From the NCBI RefSeq assembly GCF_963576545.1, contig NC_083645.1, positions 8,180,447-8,244,446 of the forward strand: a stretch of DNA of 64,000 nucleotides, written 5' to 3'. The position numbers were made by a program, and so were the translations under genes. Positions 13,501 through 26,536 of this stretch are shown piece by piece. Below the pieces are notes generated by a model. The model was not told the origin of the DNA, did not search any database, and saw only the letters and a list, made by a program, of their open reading frames with translations. Source of the stretch: Limanda limanda. Taxonomy: Eukaryota > Chordata > Actinopteri > Pleuronectiformes > Pleuronectidae. Position 1 is the stretch's first letter, and the number at the start of each line of letters is the position of its first letter.

Positions 13501-16500
13501 TTTTTAATTTTAGCTGATGTAATCAGTTTCACAACCCTGCAAGCCAAAAAAGGGAGGCCAGTCAAACATCAGGGACTGGAGATCACACACTGCAACTCAA
13601 ACACTAGCCACCACATCACATGGGCCAGCATCTGTTTCATTTAAACCTTCTTTCGTCCAGCATTGTTTTGAAGGACTGTACATAACCATTTATCAATTCC
13701 CTCCATACTCGTCTAAAATACAACAAAAAACAACAAGTTCCTACTGGTTAGAACATGCAAAATGTGCCTAAATTGGCTCCTGAAAACCTGATGAGCACAT
13801 GTCAACATAAGTTACACACTTGAGTACATAAACAGAGAACAGCACTTTTTTTGGGCAGTGCAAATGGCAGTAGAAATTATACAGACAACAGAGACTGAGA
13901 CTAAAATTGGACTGATATGAACTCTCACGCAACTGGAGATTTCCACAAGAGATGTGTCTGGTGTCAAACTCAGAGCAAGCTGAGAGCCAAGGGAGATGCT
14001 GCAATCTAGGCCAAAGGAAATATTGCACGAGTGACTTTGTGTATCACAGCTGAGATAGTTCTAATCTGCAGGGAGCTCATGTGCACTAATTTTTTAAATG
14101 AACCTTGGAACACACTGATTGAGCCACATGCCACGTGTTCCACTTACAACACATATTGTGTAAAAAATATATCCAAGGTTACTGGAAGGACTGACATAGC
14201 TTTTCACATTTGATTTACTCAATCAGGGCAACAGAGATTCAGATTTTTTTCCCCTCTAGCTTCACATGAAACTGTAGATATAATGTTTAATAAGTACATT
14301 AAGTAAACATAATCCAATTGTATAATTCATTTATATTTAGACAGTAGGGCTGCTGATGCACAGATACTTAATGGTCATGCACAACCATCATAATTTGGCT
14401 TTGACAACAGTGGAGTAAGGTGGAGGATAGCTGATGGGATAAGCCTGTTTGTAATTTACTGTGGGAAAAATAATCCCTCGGGGCATATAGTTCCTGGAAG
14501 CCAGTCACATGGCACTGCTGTAAAAAACAAAAGAATCACTAACAAACATAAATCTTAAATAACCATATCGAAAAAACTGTCCCGGCAAGGATTGGCCATC
14601 TGAATATAGTATATAATCATGAAAAGTGAAATAAATGTAGAAATTAGACAAAACTAAAGACTTAACAAGATCCTTAAACATCTTTGTATGATGCATTACA
14701 CATTTTTACTGAAGTGCTCAAAATCAGAGAATTAAAAGACTCTTGAAGGCAAATTTCTCCTTGATTACTTCTGTGGAAGGCTACGACAGAGCTGTTTTGT
14801 TTAATTATGTATTTTTGTGTAGCCTCTACGTATACCCTTACTATCACTCTCAATGCTACTGCTGGGAATAGAAATGTAATTTAGTTTATCTTGTATCAAC
14901 ACACAGGATTTGATGTTGCAACATAATCCATAGAAGTTATTCAAAGATAAATTCAGACTTTGAGATCAAGAATAACCTTCAGTGTATGGCTGTTTGTAAT
15001 GTGTATCTGAACGCAAAGACTAAATATTTTCTTACACTGTTGTAGTTTCCTTTAAAATGAAGAACCTGAATGTTCTGCATAATGGGGGGAAATATGTTAT
15101 GCATGTGATCCCATGCAATGTTAAAGTGTATGGTAAATCATCTTTATTTAATAAATCAATAAAGATAAAAAGATGCCAGTTAAATGTGACAAAAAAAGTT
15201 TAAAAAAAATGATTCAAGTAAATGGTTTGTATTTATATAGAGCTTTTCTAGTCTTGATGACCACTCAAAGCACTTTACATAACAGTTTTCCATTCAAACA
15301 TTCAGACACACAAACACAGTGCATCTATTAGCAGTATTATTTTTTCAGTTAAATGTTCTTACCTCAGTCAAAGTTTGTTGGAGGACGATGGTGAGTGCCT
15401 CAAATCTGCAGTTACTGGCGGCGAGATGTCCTCCGAGCTGCTGGGTGCTCTGGTCTTTTCTTTCACCTTTGGCAACACTCAGTGGCACAAGATCCGGAGG
15501 CCCATGACTCCGGCTCGGTTGGTATAGTTTTTGCAGAGGGGGTTGCTGGCGGGAGGTGGCCTTGGGTTTGCTCTTGTCCACTGTGAAAGGACATGTGTTG
15601 ATTGCTGTAATTACGTTGATCATCATCATAACACCCTACATAACCAGTGCAGCTGGTCCAACCGCAGAACCACCCAAACCATACAATTATGTCAGTGTCA
15701 CAGATGCTGAACCGGTGTCAAAGACCAGGACACTGCAGCTCCAAAGCTGTTGTGTCCAAACAGTCAGTCTGATGATTCCAAGTGCTGCTCTTCCAGCAGC
15801 AAAGACATAAAAATGGATCCTCAAGAAGTAATTAGCTTTTCATATCCTAATTTAATCTAATGTTCTGCAGATACAGAGTAGAGGGGACAGGTGTTTGAGC
15901 AAAGCAATGCTGCTGTAGTTTTGTCTGAGATAAAAGCTTGACTATGAGGTTTAGTGATTGTTCTGTTACAGCAGTGAGGATAGCCTGATAAATACAGTAT
16001 TAGTACTACCAGCTTTAATGACCTGAATAAACAGTACCAGCAGCAGCCTGTGGGGATACTCAGCTCTGTTTGGTGCTTTACCTGACAGCTGTTACAGCAA
16101 GTCAAAATTATTACTATAAAAAGTACACACATTCCATACACATTCCCATGGTGTTTATAATAGTTTATTTTATGAACTGCCAAACCTGAAACATCATCTA
16201 GTTAAATTTAGATGCAATGAGCAGGGTATCAACTGAGGCACTCATAACATCCCAGAATAACACCAGTATGTCACTATGAGATCTACACAACTCTCTGAGC
16301 TAAGCAATGCTTCAGCTACTCAGATGCCTTTCAAAATAAGAGTATTGTTTCTAAGAAGAGGAATTTTCTCTCCTGTGTATTATACAGTTGATCTTGGAGC
16401 TCCTGCCAGAACTGCTCCCTGCACACTGTCCTGAGCGAGGCAACACAATACTGAAGAGGATATATCAACACTCATGGCTGGTAAGGCTGACAAAATGAAC

Positions 16501-19500
16501 TGAAGCAGTAAGGGGAAACATATTAAAAAGCTAAATCTGGAGTCTAGTAGTAAAACTAGCACTTTCTACGAGACAACAGGATAACAAAGCATCTCTTCTC
16601 AATAATTACATGCTGCCTGTTCGCTAAACTATCTTGAGTTTATACAGCGCCATGTCTGGAAGTCAACTTCAACTCCACACAGGTTTCATCTGGTGCCATC
16701 TGTTTGACAAAGTAAACTGTTCAGTAAGAAAGGCACCGCCTTAAAAGCAATCAAAAATATGAATACTGCATTGTAAATGTATTGATAGTACAACTGACAA
16801 ATCAAGGAACACAATTACTGTACTTTTGAATGAAAAGTTCTCAAAAGTTTAGAATTTTAAATCTTAAATTCGTGAAACATTTAAATCATATTATGCAGTC
16901 TCAAGCTTTGGATTAGCACAAAATTGGACATAGAATTACTTTTGTATATTATAAAACGAAAAAATGGACTTGAGACCAAAAAAAACTAAAACAGATCACT
17001 ATCTCAATTTCCTGACTGTAGCCTCAGATCTAAAATTAACATAAAATTGAGGCTAATGGGCCATTTAATGTCATTTTTGTATGATTATGCTTTGATCAAA
17101 CATTGTAATTACTACATTATATACATATTGATGATATGTTAAGATAGAAGCTCTTTATCTGATACAGAGCCTCATATTTGTTCCCATCATTTTAATGACA
17201 GTGCAGTAAGGAGGGGAACCAGACCTTGATGGTTTCTCTAAATTAGGAGGCCCCCCAGTGTATTCTCGCAGTATCACAGCTAAAATGTACCAAACACATG
17301 CCTGCACACAGACCAACTCAAGCTCCTCAGAGTGACAGAGGGTTCACATCATGGTGTGAAAATGTCACATTTGCACATGTGATGGTGAAACTTCATATGA
17401 TGGTCAGATTAAGCAGTTGCGAGAAAACAGCATATCAAACTGTGACAATATGTAATGGAATTAGATTTTTCATTAACCATAATGTTTTCTTACATTTAAA
17501 CTTACAGAAAAGCTGATATCACTTTTAAAGTCCATATAGAAGGCTATATATAGAGGAACAGATGTCTGCCTGATTTAAAAATGTATGCTCTCTCTTATTT
17601 TAATAATTCAAAATAGTCAATAAAGGTTTCTGCCTTCTTGACCACTGAGAAAACCTAAGACGTTGAGGATCCTGTATTTGTTTAATTCAATAATTTTCTC
17701 TGAGGACTGCCCTGTTCATTCTAATCTAGTCAGAAAACACATATTCACAATTAAGTAAACAAACAGTATGGTTTGAAATTATTGGCTCGTACTTTGAACT
17801 GTAATATGGTTGCTTTCTCCTAAACACGGAGCTCTACACCTCTAAATGAAACCGACTTCCGTTAAGCAAACAGGCCATCTCTAGATTTGACTGCTGTTCC
17901 TTGGCAACTTGGCCCTGCAGCAGTACGTGAACAGATTACATGACAGATGTTTATTTCATTCTTCCTCTCAGGCCTGAAGAATCATTTTGCACTAGTTCAA
18001 CTAAGGTACTTGATATGAAATACAGAGTGATTAAGTGACACCATGCACAGCACAGAGCTCTGCTGCTGTAAGGAGATGTCACATCATAGCACAAAGCATG
18101 ATGGGTGATGAGACCTCACACAATCATTCATTTGTTACAGAGCTTGGTTGACACAACAACAGTGTAGTATTAACTGGATGCTTGTCTTATTTTAACCGAT
18201 GTATGGGGCAGAAATACAAGGAAATCTTACTGGGAGTCTCTGTTTTGAATATTTTTTGAAATTACATAAATAATATGTTACATAATGTTATCTTAAACAA
18301 GCAAGAGATTGTTCTGGTTCATATGTTAAATTTAAAACAAAAAAATTAAATTGGTCATAACCATTCAAAAATGGAGATAAATCCTTTAAATAATTTAGGG
18401 AGCCACAAGACCAATACTGTTTAACAATCACAACATGGTTCCCATGTTTCAATCTAGATGCCAATAACCAAAATAACCTTGGTACTCCTGTTCTCAGGGT
18501 GAAACAGGAGTACTTGGTGTTCCAGTAAGCAAGAGAGCTGGACAACATCCATTTTGAGGTAGAAAAAAACAGGTGGCCACGAATATAAAGCAAACCAGCC
18601 TCAAATGTGAAAATGTGTAATCGGGTGAAACTCAATGTTTGTTTAAATAAAGTTGTTTTTGAATTGAGGATTTGTTTCCTTAAATACTTTTGGCTAGGGT
18701 CACACGTGATAGTGACCAAGGTAGGTAAATGAAAGATGAACCTCCTGCTTTCCTAACTAGTAAATAGCAACACTCAAAATAGATTTCAGAAACGGCTAAC
18801 AGCGCAGTTCTAGATTAGAAGAAGCAACAATTGATTGGCATGAAAATCATATTGAGCAAAAATCACAAAAATGAATAATTAGAATTAAGAAACAGACCTG
18901 CTTGGAAAACCACAGTGTTCTTCTTGCATCCTGACAGCAGATGAATGTTTCGGAGTAAACCCTTCACTGTCAGACGCACGTGCATGTTTGACAGGGAGAG
19001 CTTCGGAGACCATAACATCTCTCAACAAAGACAGTCACAAATTTAGCTAATAATAATCTAATGATCACAGCTATCGGTGCCCAAACGCTGGAGCTTGATG
19101 CTACTATGAACCACTTGCAATGGTGCGCCTCAGTGAATGCATCATGGCAGGAGCACGGACGAGTAAAGGCAGAAAATAGATCAATCAATAAAATGCACTA
19201 AAATGCACTAAGAGTAATCCCATTGAGAAGTCCTTGAAAAAAGTGAAGGCATGGCAAGTCTTCCAAATCAAATTTAAATTCCAAGCTGTGATGGCTGGAA
19301 TACACAGAGGTTGAAAGGCTGACAAGCAGTTTGTGGATCAGCCCGATAGATATGATAGGTGCAGGGGGAATAAAAAAAAAGAGAAATCCCTTAATCCTCT
19401 TGGTAAATCAAGGCTTCAGCTATTCACAAAACACATTAATCTCACAGCAGAGCAAAACAGCATCTCCAGGCTAGATGATGGCGGTGCTGTAGCAGAGACA

Positions 19501-22500
19501 AGATGCTAGGAATGGAGCAGAGGGGGATGGGATGTGAGAGAAGGGCATGGGAGGAGCTAACAGATTCACTGCAGCCAGTGAGAATTTAATGTCACCCCCA
19601 TCGCTTACTCCCGCTTACTCTCCCTGTGTCACCAGCAGTGCCATGGCAAGAGAGGACGGTGTGCTCAAGGCAAGGTTTTGTCTGATGCTTTAAACAGCTT
19701 AGCTTGCACAGCTCTCTCAAAAAATGTGTCCTCATCTATGACTGTGAGCCTCGAGCGCAAAACAATGTTCAGGTTAATTATGCGTTATATAACGCGGCCT
19801 ATTTTTCATTTGATTTCAGTCAAACAGAGTTTTAAGACACTGTAAGAGACAAAAAGACATTTAAAGGGCCTAAAATATAAATAAAGCCTTGTGTGTGTGG
19901 AGAAGGGAGTTACTAAGGTTAAGATAACATTGCAAACAGATAAATGCCTGTATGACATACTGTACCTTTAGAGGGGTTATGTTTACAAATAAATGAAAAA
20001 ATGAGAGGGCACAATAAACAGCAAGGAAACCAGAAATTGATGTTCTTTTCTAAATTAGTGAAACCCCATCTGATTTACTAGATCACCATAAGTTATGTAC
20101 AATACTCAACAGTATAACATTAATACTTTATTTGGATTTTCTGTGGAAAATACATTGAAACATTTTCAACAAGTTTAAAGTGTTATCTTTATTTTTTATT
20201 TATTTATTTTTAAGTTTTCTAAAAAATATGTTAGAGTAAAACAGTCAAAGATGATAAGGAAGAGGACAGTGCTCCTTGGATATTAACATTTTCTGGCACA
20301 ATGTATATGGTCTATTAAGAAAACTAGATGATTGTTTAATGGGGATTTTCTTTTAACAATCACGGTTGAATAACCATTTTAAATTGTTGTTGTTCTATAC
20401 TACTATTACAGACAGTTACATAAACAATATTTGTGAACTCCTCACCTGTTAAGCCAAGGCATGCAATCCAGTCAAATATATATTAGATATATTAGAACTG
20501 TGATGGGGGAAAAAACAAAGAGAAAACTCTTACCAGCTCCACCTGAAGGTAGACGAACATGTCTTGCGGAAGCCGTCCTTTTCAGAGGACTGACTGTGTG
20601 GGCTGAAGCTGCTTTGCTGGTGGAAGCAGCAGGTTTGCATGCTGTGGTCAAAGCTGTTACAAGCAGAAGTTCCGGGTGAGAAAAGAAGCCAGTGTTAACC
20701 TGACCTATAATGTAGCAGGATCGCTGTCAAATGACCAAAAATGCTGAACTGAGCTTTTAGGACAGAACCTAATTCACAGAGGTTTGAGTAAACAAGGGCC
20801 AACAAAGATAGAAGTAATTTAATGAAATCAACATCAAACAGGCTAAATTAAATGAGTTTACCACTATAATCTAGACATAACAATAGTTCTTTTTTGAAGA
20901 GGGTTTTGGGAGGGTTTAATCTCTTTCAAACCAAAGGAGACTAAACAGAGCCTTTTCCTTATCATGGTGCGAGGAATTGATACAAGACGCAAAAATCTAT
21001 GTGGTCTTACTCAGTTACTCTACAAATGGAATTGAAAAAGGACATTTGAATATGATAAAGATCTATGCTCAATGAATTCCAGCAAGTTTTGTTTATGATG
21101 AGGGTAATACCAAGTCTGAATTTATAAAAAATGTGGACGTGTGTGTGCATGTAGAGCTAGGATCTCACTTAGTCCAGGGTTTTTTCCAGGTGTTGAGAAG
21201 AGTCTTGCTCTCAGCACCACAGATTTGAATGGAGTTTGTTTATGTGCAGCTCCTCCAGGAACTGTATGAGTCAAGTAGAGAAGAGCTGGTTAAGTAGTGC
21301 ACATTAAACTGTAAAAGTATTTAAATTTGTCACCTAAACTCATCTACTCTGCATTCAATACTTCCGCTATCACCACTGACCTCAGTCAGTCAACACAAGT
21401 CATTTGTAAAAAAAAGTCTACTTAAAAAAATATGTTAACTGATTATTTGTTAAACAAGCAATACTATTAGAGCAACGGGTCAGGAATAAATATTCCTTGC
21501 TTTTGTAATTAAGTGAGTAAAAATAGACATTAAGGAAAAATATAATGAATTCAAAAAAATAAAGCTGCCTTAAAATTTACCATAATAAGATGCTGCAAAT
21601 GAAGTATCAAATTTAAAAACACTAACTAAATGAGCATCTAGTATGTCAAACAAATTTTTGTGTATTTTGAAAAAAATGGATGAGGACATCCAGAAGCTCA
21701 TTAAATCCAACGCATCACCACAGAAACCCTAGTTATCTTTCAGTCTCACTTACTTCTCCAAAGCTTTCTATCTTTTCCATTAAATACAGCTAACAAAGGG
21801 ATGATACAAAAGCGATAGGATCCAATGAGCAGACATGTCATGAGGGTAAGATCACAGCTGGATGCTGCACTGCCATATGCCATCAAAGAGGAGTTGTTAA
21901 AAACACGAGTGGGAAATTCAGTCCAAGTGCAGCTTCGGAGTCCAGTGTAACCAGCCATTGCTGGTCAATGTGTAAGAGAAAATAAGAAAACTGCTCCTTT
22001 ATCGCCTCAAACAACATCAGTTGTAGTGTGTCTGCTCTCTCTCCTCCAGGCAATGCTGTGTGTGAACTAGAGTGGAATAGAACCCGTTGTCTTGACAACC
22101 ACACAACCCCCAGTTTGGAAAACAGGTTCTTCTTAGCCAATCACAAGCCTGCAAGTTATTGAAGGGAGTGGGTAGAAATATGTCCTCTGTCAAACAGTGC
22201 CATTTCTTTTTATAGGTCAGGAAATTAATTGACATCACAAAGTTTGAAACATTCAAAGCTCAGTGTCATGCGCGTCTTGGAGTTCAACTTATTCCTTCAG
22301 ATTTTTCTTGATACATCTCAAAAGTTCTCGTTTACTGAAGAAATTTGATAAATGTTTAAAGATGCCAAGCTGCGTCTTGGCAGATGTGGAGGCATTAAAT
22401 TGGAGTAAGATTTGCCTCAGGGCAGATTGACAGCTCTGAACTGGGTCGCCATGTCCAACACCAGCCCCTCCCCTCCATGAAAAGATGTGTCCATAGGTGT

Positions 22501-25500
22501 CCATATAAACCACAATGAAAACTGTGGCCTAACCACTGACAACAGTCTGCATCAAACTCATTTTATATCTTTATGTTGCAGCTTGTTGGGACAGAGCATT
22601 GCATTTTTTTTAAATCAAAATCCTTGTTACGCTCACCCTTTGTGCTGCCAGCACCTTCGCCTAGATCACCACGGTTATTGGCCTCAGTGATACTCCTGGA
22701 TTGCCCTGGTGTCTTGCGTGGTAGTCTACAAGCAGAAGTAGTTGGAGGGCCCATATGAAAGAGACGAGTGGGAGTCTGAGGAGGTTGGGATCCATTTAGC
22801 TTGGACTTAAAACTTGGTGCTGAGGCAGTTCCAAGGGATGGGTCTCCTCTCTGATTACCTGGGATTCAATGGAACACATATATCATCAAGTACAAGCACA
22901 CACTTCCCTCACAATCTTCAAATTACTTCAAGCCTAATAAAGTAGTAAAAGTGATTTGCATGGGTCATTTAACAATAATAATAAAAATTATAATCTATGA
23001 AACCCCCCTTTTAGAGACATTTATCCAATATCAGAAATTGTAAGTAATAGCAATTATGTTTAAAAGCTGAAGGACTTTTCATCAAACTTACCTATCCTAC
23101 TCACATCAAACATGTCAAATTTGATCAACCAAACCAAAAAGTCGCGATTTAAGCAAAAATAAGTTATCCCAGCGGATTGTCTCTGTCGCCAGAGCAGATT
23201 ACAACTTTTTGCTGTGCTCAGTGTGCTTCTTTCAAATGCTGTGCTCTGACTTAATCACTATTGCTGAGCTCATAACCTCCCTTTCCTTCCCCTGCCTTTT
23301 CCACTCGTGCAGATTGCCTCCGATCAGAGGAAGAGTCCCCCTCCTTTCCCAGGACTCCTCTTACTGTGAAGAGCAGTAGGGTAGAGGGAGTTGGCTGTTT
23401 TTCCCCAAATTCAGAACAAGAGACCGGAGGTGACATCTGTATCCAACGCTGTTCCTGTGGAACATTGCTGAACATGTATGCTGAGCTCATCAGGAGGGCT
23501 ATGAGAAACACTGCTCAATGTCACCCCCTGATGGGGAGACAACTTTACTACAGCCTGAATAACTCAAGTTCACAGCTTCGCTTGGTGGAACACAGCTATA
23601 AAAATAAAGTAATTTTTGAATAGGCCATTTTCATTATTTCTGAAATTCTGGACACAAGATAGTAAGTATATCAAAATATTACGTAAAGCCTTATCTAATG
23701 ACATCACTGTATTTCTGCTGTAACATGTACCTCGTGTTCCCTTTAATCATAGACGGCCCTCCAGTAACAATCATCTATGACTGCTCCTTTACTATGCTTT
23801 GTATGTTTCCATTATACACAGGGTTAGATAGACTTCTTACGCAATTTGCTCCGTTTACACAAGAGTGTTAGGAAATCATTAGCTTCCTGCTGAGTCAATG
23901 GCAGGTCACAGAACCCATGAGACTGTGACCTACTGTCATTGTTTCTTTAGAGACATTTTAAGGTCAAATTTTCCCTCTTTGAGACAAAGGAAGAACATCC
24001 ATCATAGGTGTGAATATTATTCTGCACACTGTGTATTCAAATCTGTCCAGCAATGCTGATTCTCACCTGCAAAGCCATTCTGCCTGGACTGGGGTGTCAG
24101 GGCTGCATGCCTCTGCCTGGTTGACAGAGTGGCTGCTCTGGGACTGATGGCTGGTGGTGCTGCTCCCGTTTGTCTAGGAGATGGTCGCACTTGCAATCTG
24201 CCCTTACTCTCATCCCATGAGACTCCAGCTGATGTTGATGTACTGGACTCGGCCTGCAAAGACAGTAAACTTGGTCACTCAGCTCTGTTGCTTTGAAGGC
24301 TCATATCACAAGAAACAGATCCCTATTAACTCAAACCAAATTGTGATGTACTGTGTCTAAAAAGAAAAAAAGCTGTATTTGTAAACATTTTCATTGTACA
24401 TCCACACTTACCACCAGGCTGATCTTCTTAAGCGATCTAGTGGCGTTTTCAGCAGCTCTCTTCACGGCCTCAGCTTGTACTTCCCGTTTTTTCTGGGAGG
24501 AGCAGGTCAGGTTCCCTGGTTTGGTCTGGCCCAGATGCTTATCAGCTTTAGTAATGATAAAGCTGGTAGAAACCCTTAAAATTGTTCTCTTCTCTTTGGG
24601 CGGCCTAGTAGATGACGATGAACTCTCCGATGAGCACCGAGGCCGTGTCTTTTGGAAAAGAGGCTTGCCCTGACCTAAAGCTGAGCCCGACCTGACCAGA
24701 ATTTTGTTTGACATAGCCTTTTTTGGAGCTGGTTTGGGGACAGTTTCCTCACTTTGATCAGGGGATTTTTCTAAGGGTGAGAAGCAGAAGGTCTCGTTGC
24801 CAGTATGCTTTGTTGAGGCATATGCTCCTTGGCATGATGTCGCCTGTTCTGTTTCAGAGCTGCCATTACTGCTTTGGATTACTGAAGCATGTTTGTTGCC
24901 AGCTGTGGGGTGGTCAAGTGGGGACGCTCTACTCTTGTCCTGGCCATCTACAGCATTATGTCCACATGACTGTACCGTTTTCACACCCAAACTGGCAGCT
25001 CCTGTATTTACTCGTTTCTGAGTATCACTCACCGTTTTCGTGGTGGTAGAGACCACTGCAGTGCTGCTCCTTATCTTGGCAGGACTAATCCGGACATTTG
25101 CTACTGTATGTGATTCAGTCCGTTTATTGGTCACATTGACCTGTGATGGTTTATGTTGTGAAGCAGGTCCTGGCACTACCATCTGATGTACAGCTCTTGT
25201 CACAATTTTAGATTTGATGAAACCAAAATCTGACTTTGGAAACTTCTTAATTAACAGTTTATTGACTTTGCTGGCTGAAGGCAACAGTCCTGCAACCAAT
25301 CGTTGTTTCTGAGTCACAAAGACTGTCGGCTGCTTCACAGGGTGGAGTCCTGGACTGATTGCATTTTCAGTGCAGGGAGACTCTGAAAAAGAGGGGAGCC
25401 TGGGAGTCTTGTCCTCGATGTTTTGTACTGGAGTAGACATTTTTATATCCTTGTCATTTTCTTGCACAGCTGACATAGTGGACACAAAGGTCTTCCCATG

Positions 25501-26451
25501 TTCTGGTGTAATTGCTCCAGGGAAATGGGCCAACAGCTCTGCTTCATCACTATTAAAATGAACCTCTTTTCCACTATCTGCAGAGGATGGTTCACAGACA
25601 AAGGTCATGCAAAGACGTCCTTCATCCTCACTTGGCAGAGCTACAAGAGCGTTGCATGTTGCTATATCATTTTCCTCAGAGGGTAGTTCCAAGTTGTCCG
25701 CCTCAGTGAAAGTCACGCCAAGACACGGATGGCCAGCGTTTTCCCCCATGACTACTTCTATAGATTTTTCACACACGTCTGGCAGAGTGGTTGACAGTAG
25801 GTTAGATTCAGTGGGAAATGCTGCATGGCCAGCAGCTGGAGAGATTGATGACCCATCCAGGGATGAGACCACTAGGAGTGATTGGTCCTCCAGAACAAAA
25901 CTGTTGCTCCTCATCACCATTTCGCAAGAACTCAGAGAGTGCCAATCATTCTCAGTGGAGCCTCTACGAGAGATTTCACATGAACTCAGGTGGCTTTCCC
26001 TCGCAGCAGAGTCTGGAGACGTCATTTCAGTGTTCATGTCATCTTCTGTGTTCACACTAAAAGTGTGGAACTCCAACTCAGTCTCTTGGCTGCTCATCAC
26101 ACTCGAGTTTGTATTCCAGAAATTCATGCTGTCATTAACAGGTGTGGCAATAAACGTTTGATTCAGGTTTGTGCTGACATCACAGAAACCATCCTGTTGT
26201 AATGTGTTGTTGTCGAGGTTATCCACAAAGGATCCGTCACTCAGGCAGCACTCTAGCATGTTGATGTCAGGGGAGCTGCCGGCTTCTCTGTCACTCATGA
26301 TGGAAATACTACTTTCGGAGTCAGGTGACGGGGACATGGATGAGTTACTGTAATGACTCTTAGGGGACAGGCCTAGCTGCATGCCTCTGTGGGGCACATG
26401 AACTGTGTTCTCCACTTGGTCAGTGGACATGGTGAATGTCTTATTAGACAT
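4564..26451 (-). CDS. mtus1: Microtubule-associated tumour suppressor 1 (ATIP/AT2-receptor-interacting protein), long isoform
   Basis: Coding exons in transcript order are 26451-24412, 24253-24067, 22858-22637, 21261-21169, 20653-20534, 15580-15363, 10263-10197, 7750-7536, 6789-6684, 6495-6422, 6333-6238, 5583-5467, 5364-5267 and 4798-4564 (stop TAA 4566-4564). All splice sites are GT-AG with matching phases. The sum is 3888 nt, or 1295 aa (human ATIP3 about 1270). The start is the first ATG after an in-frame TAG in the 5' UTR. The 680-aa first exon is Ser/Thr-rich and mostly poorly conserved. The last eight exons encode the family coiled coil ([35 protein letters not shown]) and end in a Ser/Pro tail with LQSPR and VSPR, almost as in human. 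Known family roles: binding the AT2 receptor tail, centrosome and spindle microtubules, growth suppression. MTUS2 is the alternative; linkage to pdgfrl and the ATIP1-type exon at 18.9-19.0 kb favour MTUS1. Teleosts can carry a and b copies, and I cannot say which this is. Confidence 0.95.
7751..10196 (-). other. mtus1 intron, no feature seen
   Basis: This intron separates coiled-coil exons 10263-10197 and 7750-7536. It is AT-rich unique sequence with one short CA-rich stretch (about 9545-9575). I see no further exon, repeat family or RNA gene. Confidence 0.6.
11950..12003 (-). CDS. mtus1: Candidate alternative first exon of mtus1 with lipid-modification start
   Basis: ATG at 12003-12001 opens an 18-codon exon ([18 protein letters not shown]) that ends in phase 0 at a GTAACT donor (AGG|GTAACT, 11950/11949). 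The next downstream exon, 10263-10197, starts in phase 0, so the join reads [11 protein letters not shown] without a frame break. The resulting isoform would be about 353 aa: the coiled coil with a short new N-terminus. Gly2 and Ser6 fit the N-myristoylation pattern MGxxxS, and Cys3 is placed for palmitoylation, so a membrane-tethered form is inferred. Human MTUS1 is known to make several isoforms from internal promoters; I cannot confirm that one of them begins this way. No clear TATA lies upstream. Transcript evidence is needed. Confidence 0.5.
12004..15221 (-). other. mtus1 intron, no feature seen
   Basis: Intron sequence upstream of the candidate 12-kb first exon. The reading frames here are short, lack splice-phase continuity and show no recognisable protein. 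The first few hundred bases (12004-12320) could hold a promoter for the 12-kb exon, but I see no TATA or strong CCAAT arrangement. Confidence 0.5.
15222..15330 (+). repeat. Dispersed fish repeat, left-hand part
   Basis: The segment reads ggtttgtatttatatagagc, then cttttctagtcttgatgacc, then actcaaagcactttacat. This is the left part of the common fish repeat whose right part is at 1793-1940. It ends only about 33 bases beyond the donor of mtus1 exon 15580-15363, inside the intron. Confidence 0.5.
15581..18897 (-). other. mtus1 intron, no feature seen
   Basis: Long AT-rich intron between the ATIP1-type first exon and the shared exon 15580-15363. I find no additional phase-compatible exon, repeat family or RNA gene. 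Confidence 0.55.
18898..19018 (-). CDS. mtus1: Alternative first exon of mtus1, ATIP1 type
   Basis: ATG at 19018-19016 opens 40 codons (starting [11 protein letters not shown] and ending NTVVFQA) plus one base, then a donor CAG|GTCTG at 18898/18897. The phase-1 end fits the shared exon 15580-15363, which begins TG GAC AAG, giving VVFQA|VDKSKPK. The human ATIP1-specific N-terminus, as I know it, is about 40 residues, starts MLLSPKFSLS, contains RLTAKGLLRN and ends STVVFHT before VEKSRQK. The fish exon has [10 protein letters not shown] and NTVVFQA at the same places. The predicted protein is about 448 aa against 436 for human ATIP1. The exon therefore marks an internal promoter just upstream (about 19.05-19.7 kb), conserved from fish to mammals. 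It is too short for most open-reading-frame screens. Confidence 0.9.
19019..20533 (-). promoter_or_regulatory. mtus1: Presumed internal promoter region for the ATIP1-type exon
   Basis: The ATIP1-type first exon needs its own transcription start upstream, in this intron. I see no unambiguous TATA box; AT-rich sequence dominates. The call rests on the conserved first exon, not on a promoter motif. Confidence 0.35.
21754..21958 (-). CDS. mtus1: Possible further alternative first exon of mtus1
   Basis: ATG at 21958-21956 opens 68 codons plus one base, ending at a strong donor (AGAA|GTAAGT, 21754/21753). The phase-1 end fits the next exon 21261-21169, which starts TT CCT GGA, so the frame stays open (KLWR|IPGGA). 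The predicted isoform is about 547 aa. The segment starts [10 protein letters not shown] and contains a hydrophobic run ([20 protein letters not shown]) that could be a membrane segment. I do not recognise it from human MTUS1. The upstream region 21959-22260 holds an inverted CCAAT (plus-strand ccaat near 22138). Open frame, donor and phase could agree by chance. Confidence 0.38.
22859..24066 (-). other. mtus1 intron, no feature seen
   Basis: Intron between exons 24253-24067 and 22858-22637. No repeat, RNA gene or extra phase-compatible exon was recognised. Confidence 0.55.
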
Positions 26452-26536
26452 TTGAGAGCTACAACTTAAGTTCTAAATAACCTCACATTCAGGGAGCAGT
26501 AATTAGCCCTTGAATTTGAAGATCAGGCATGAACAT
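26452..26536 (-). other. mtus1: mtus1 5' UTR part of the first coding exon, with a short upstream ORF
   Basis: A good acceptor (tttttcctcttcacag) ends at 26537, so the exon carrying the main start begins at 26536. Its first three bases are ATG, opening a 15-codon upstream ORF (MFMPDLQ...) that ends in TGA before the main start. The arrangement could lower translation of the long isoform; that is inference. Confidence 0.55.

Noticed and set aside
25607..26161. 184-aa plus-strand frame opposite the large mtus1 exon
   Set aside because: It is the antisense of a long real exon and shows no domain; the minus-strand frame splices correctly.
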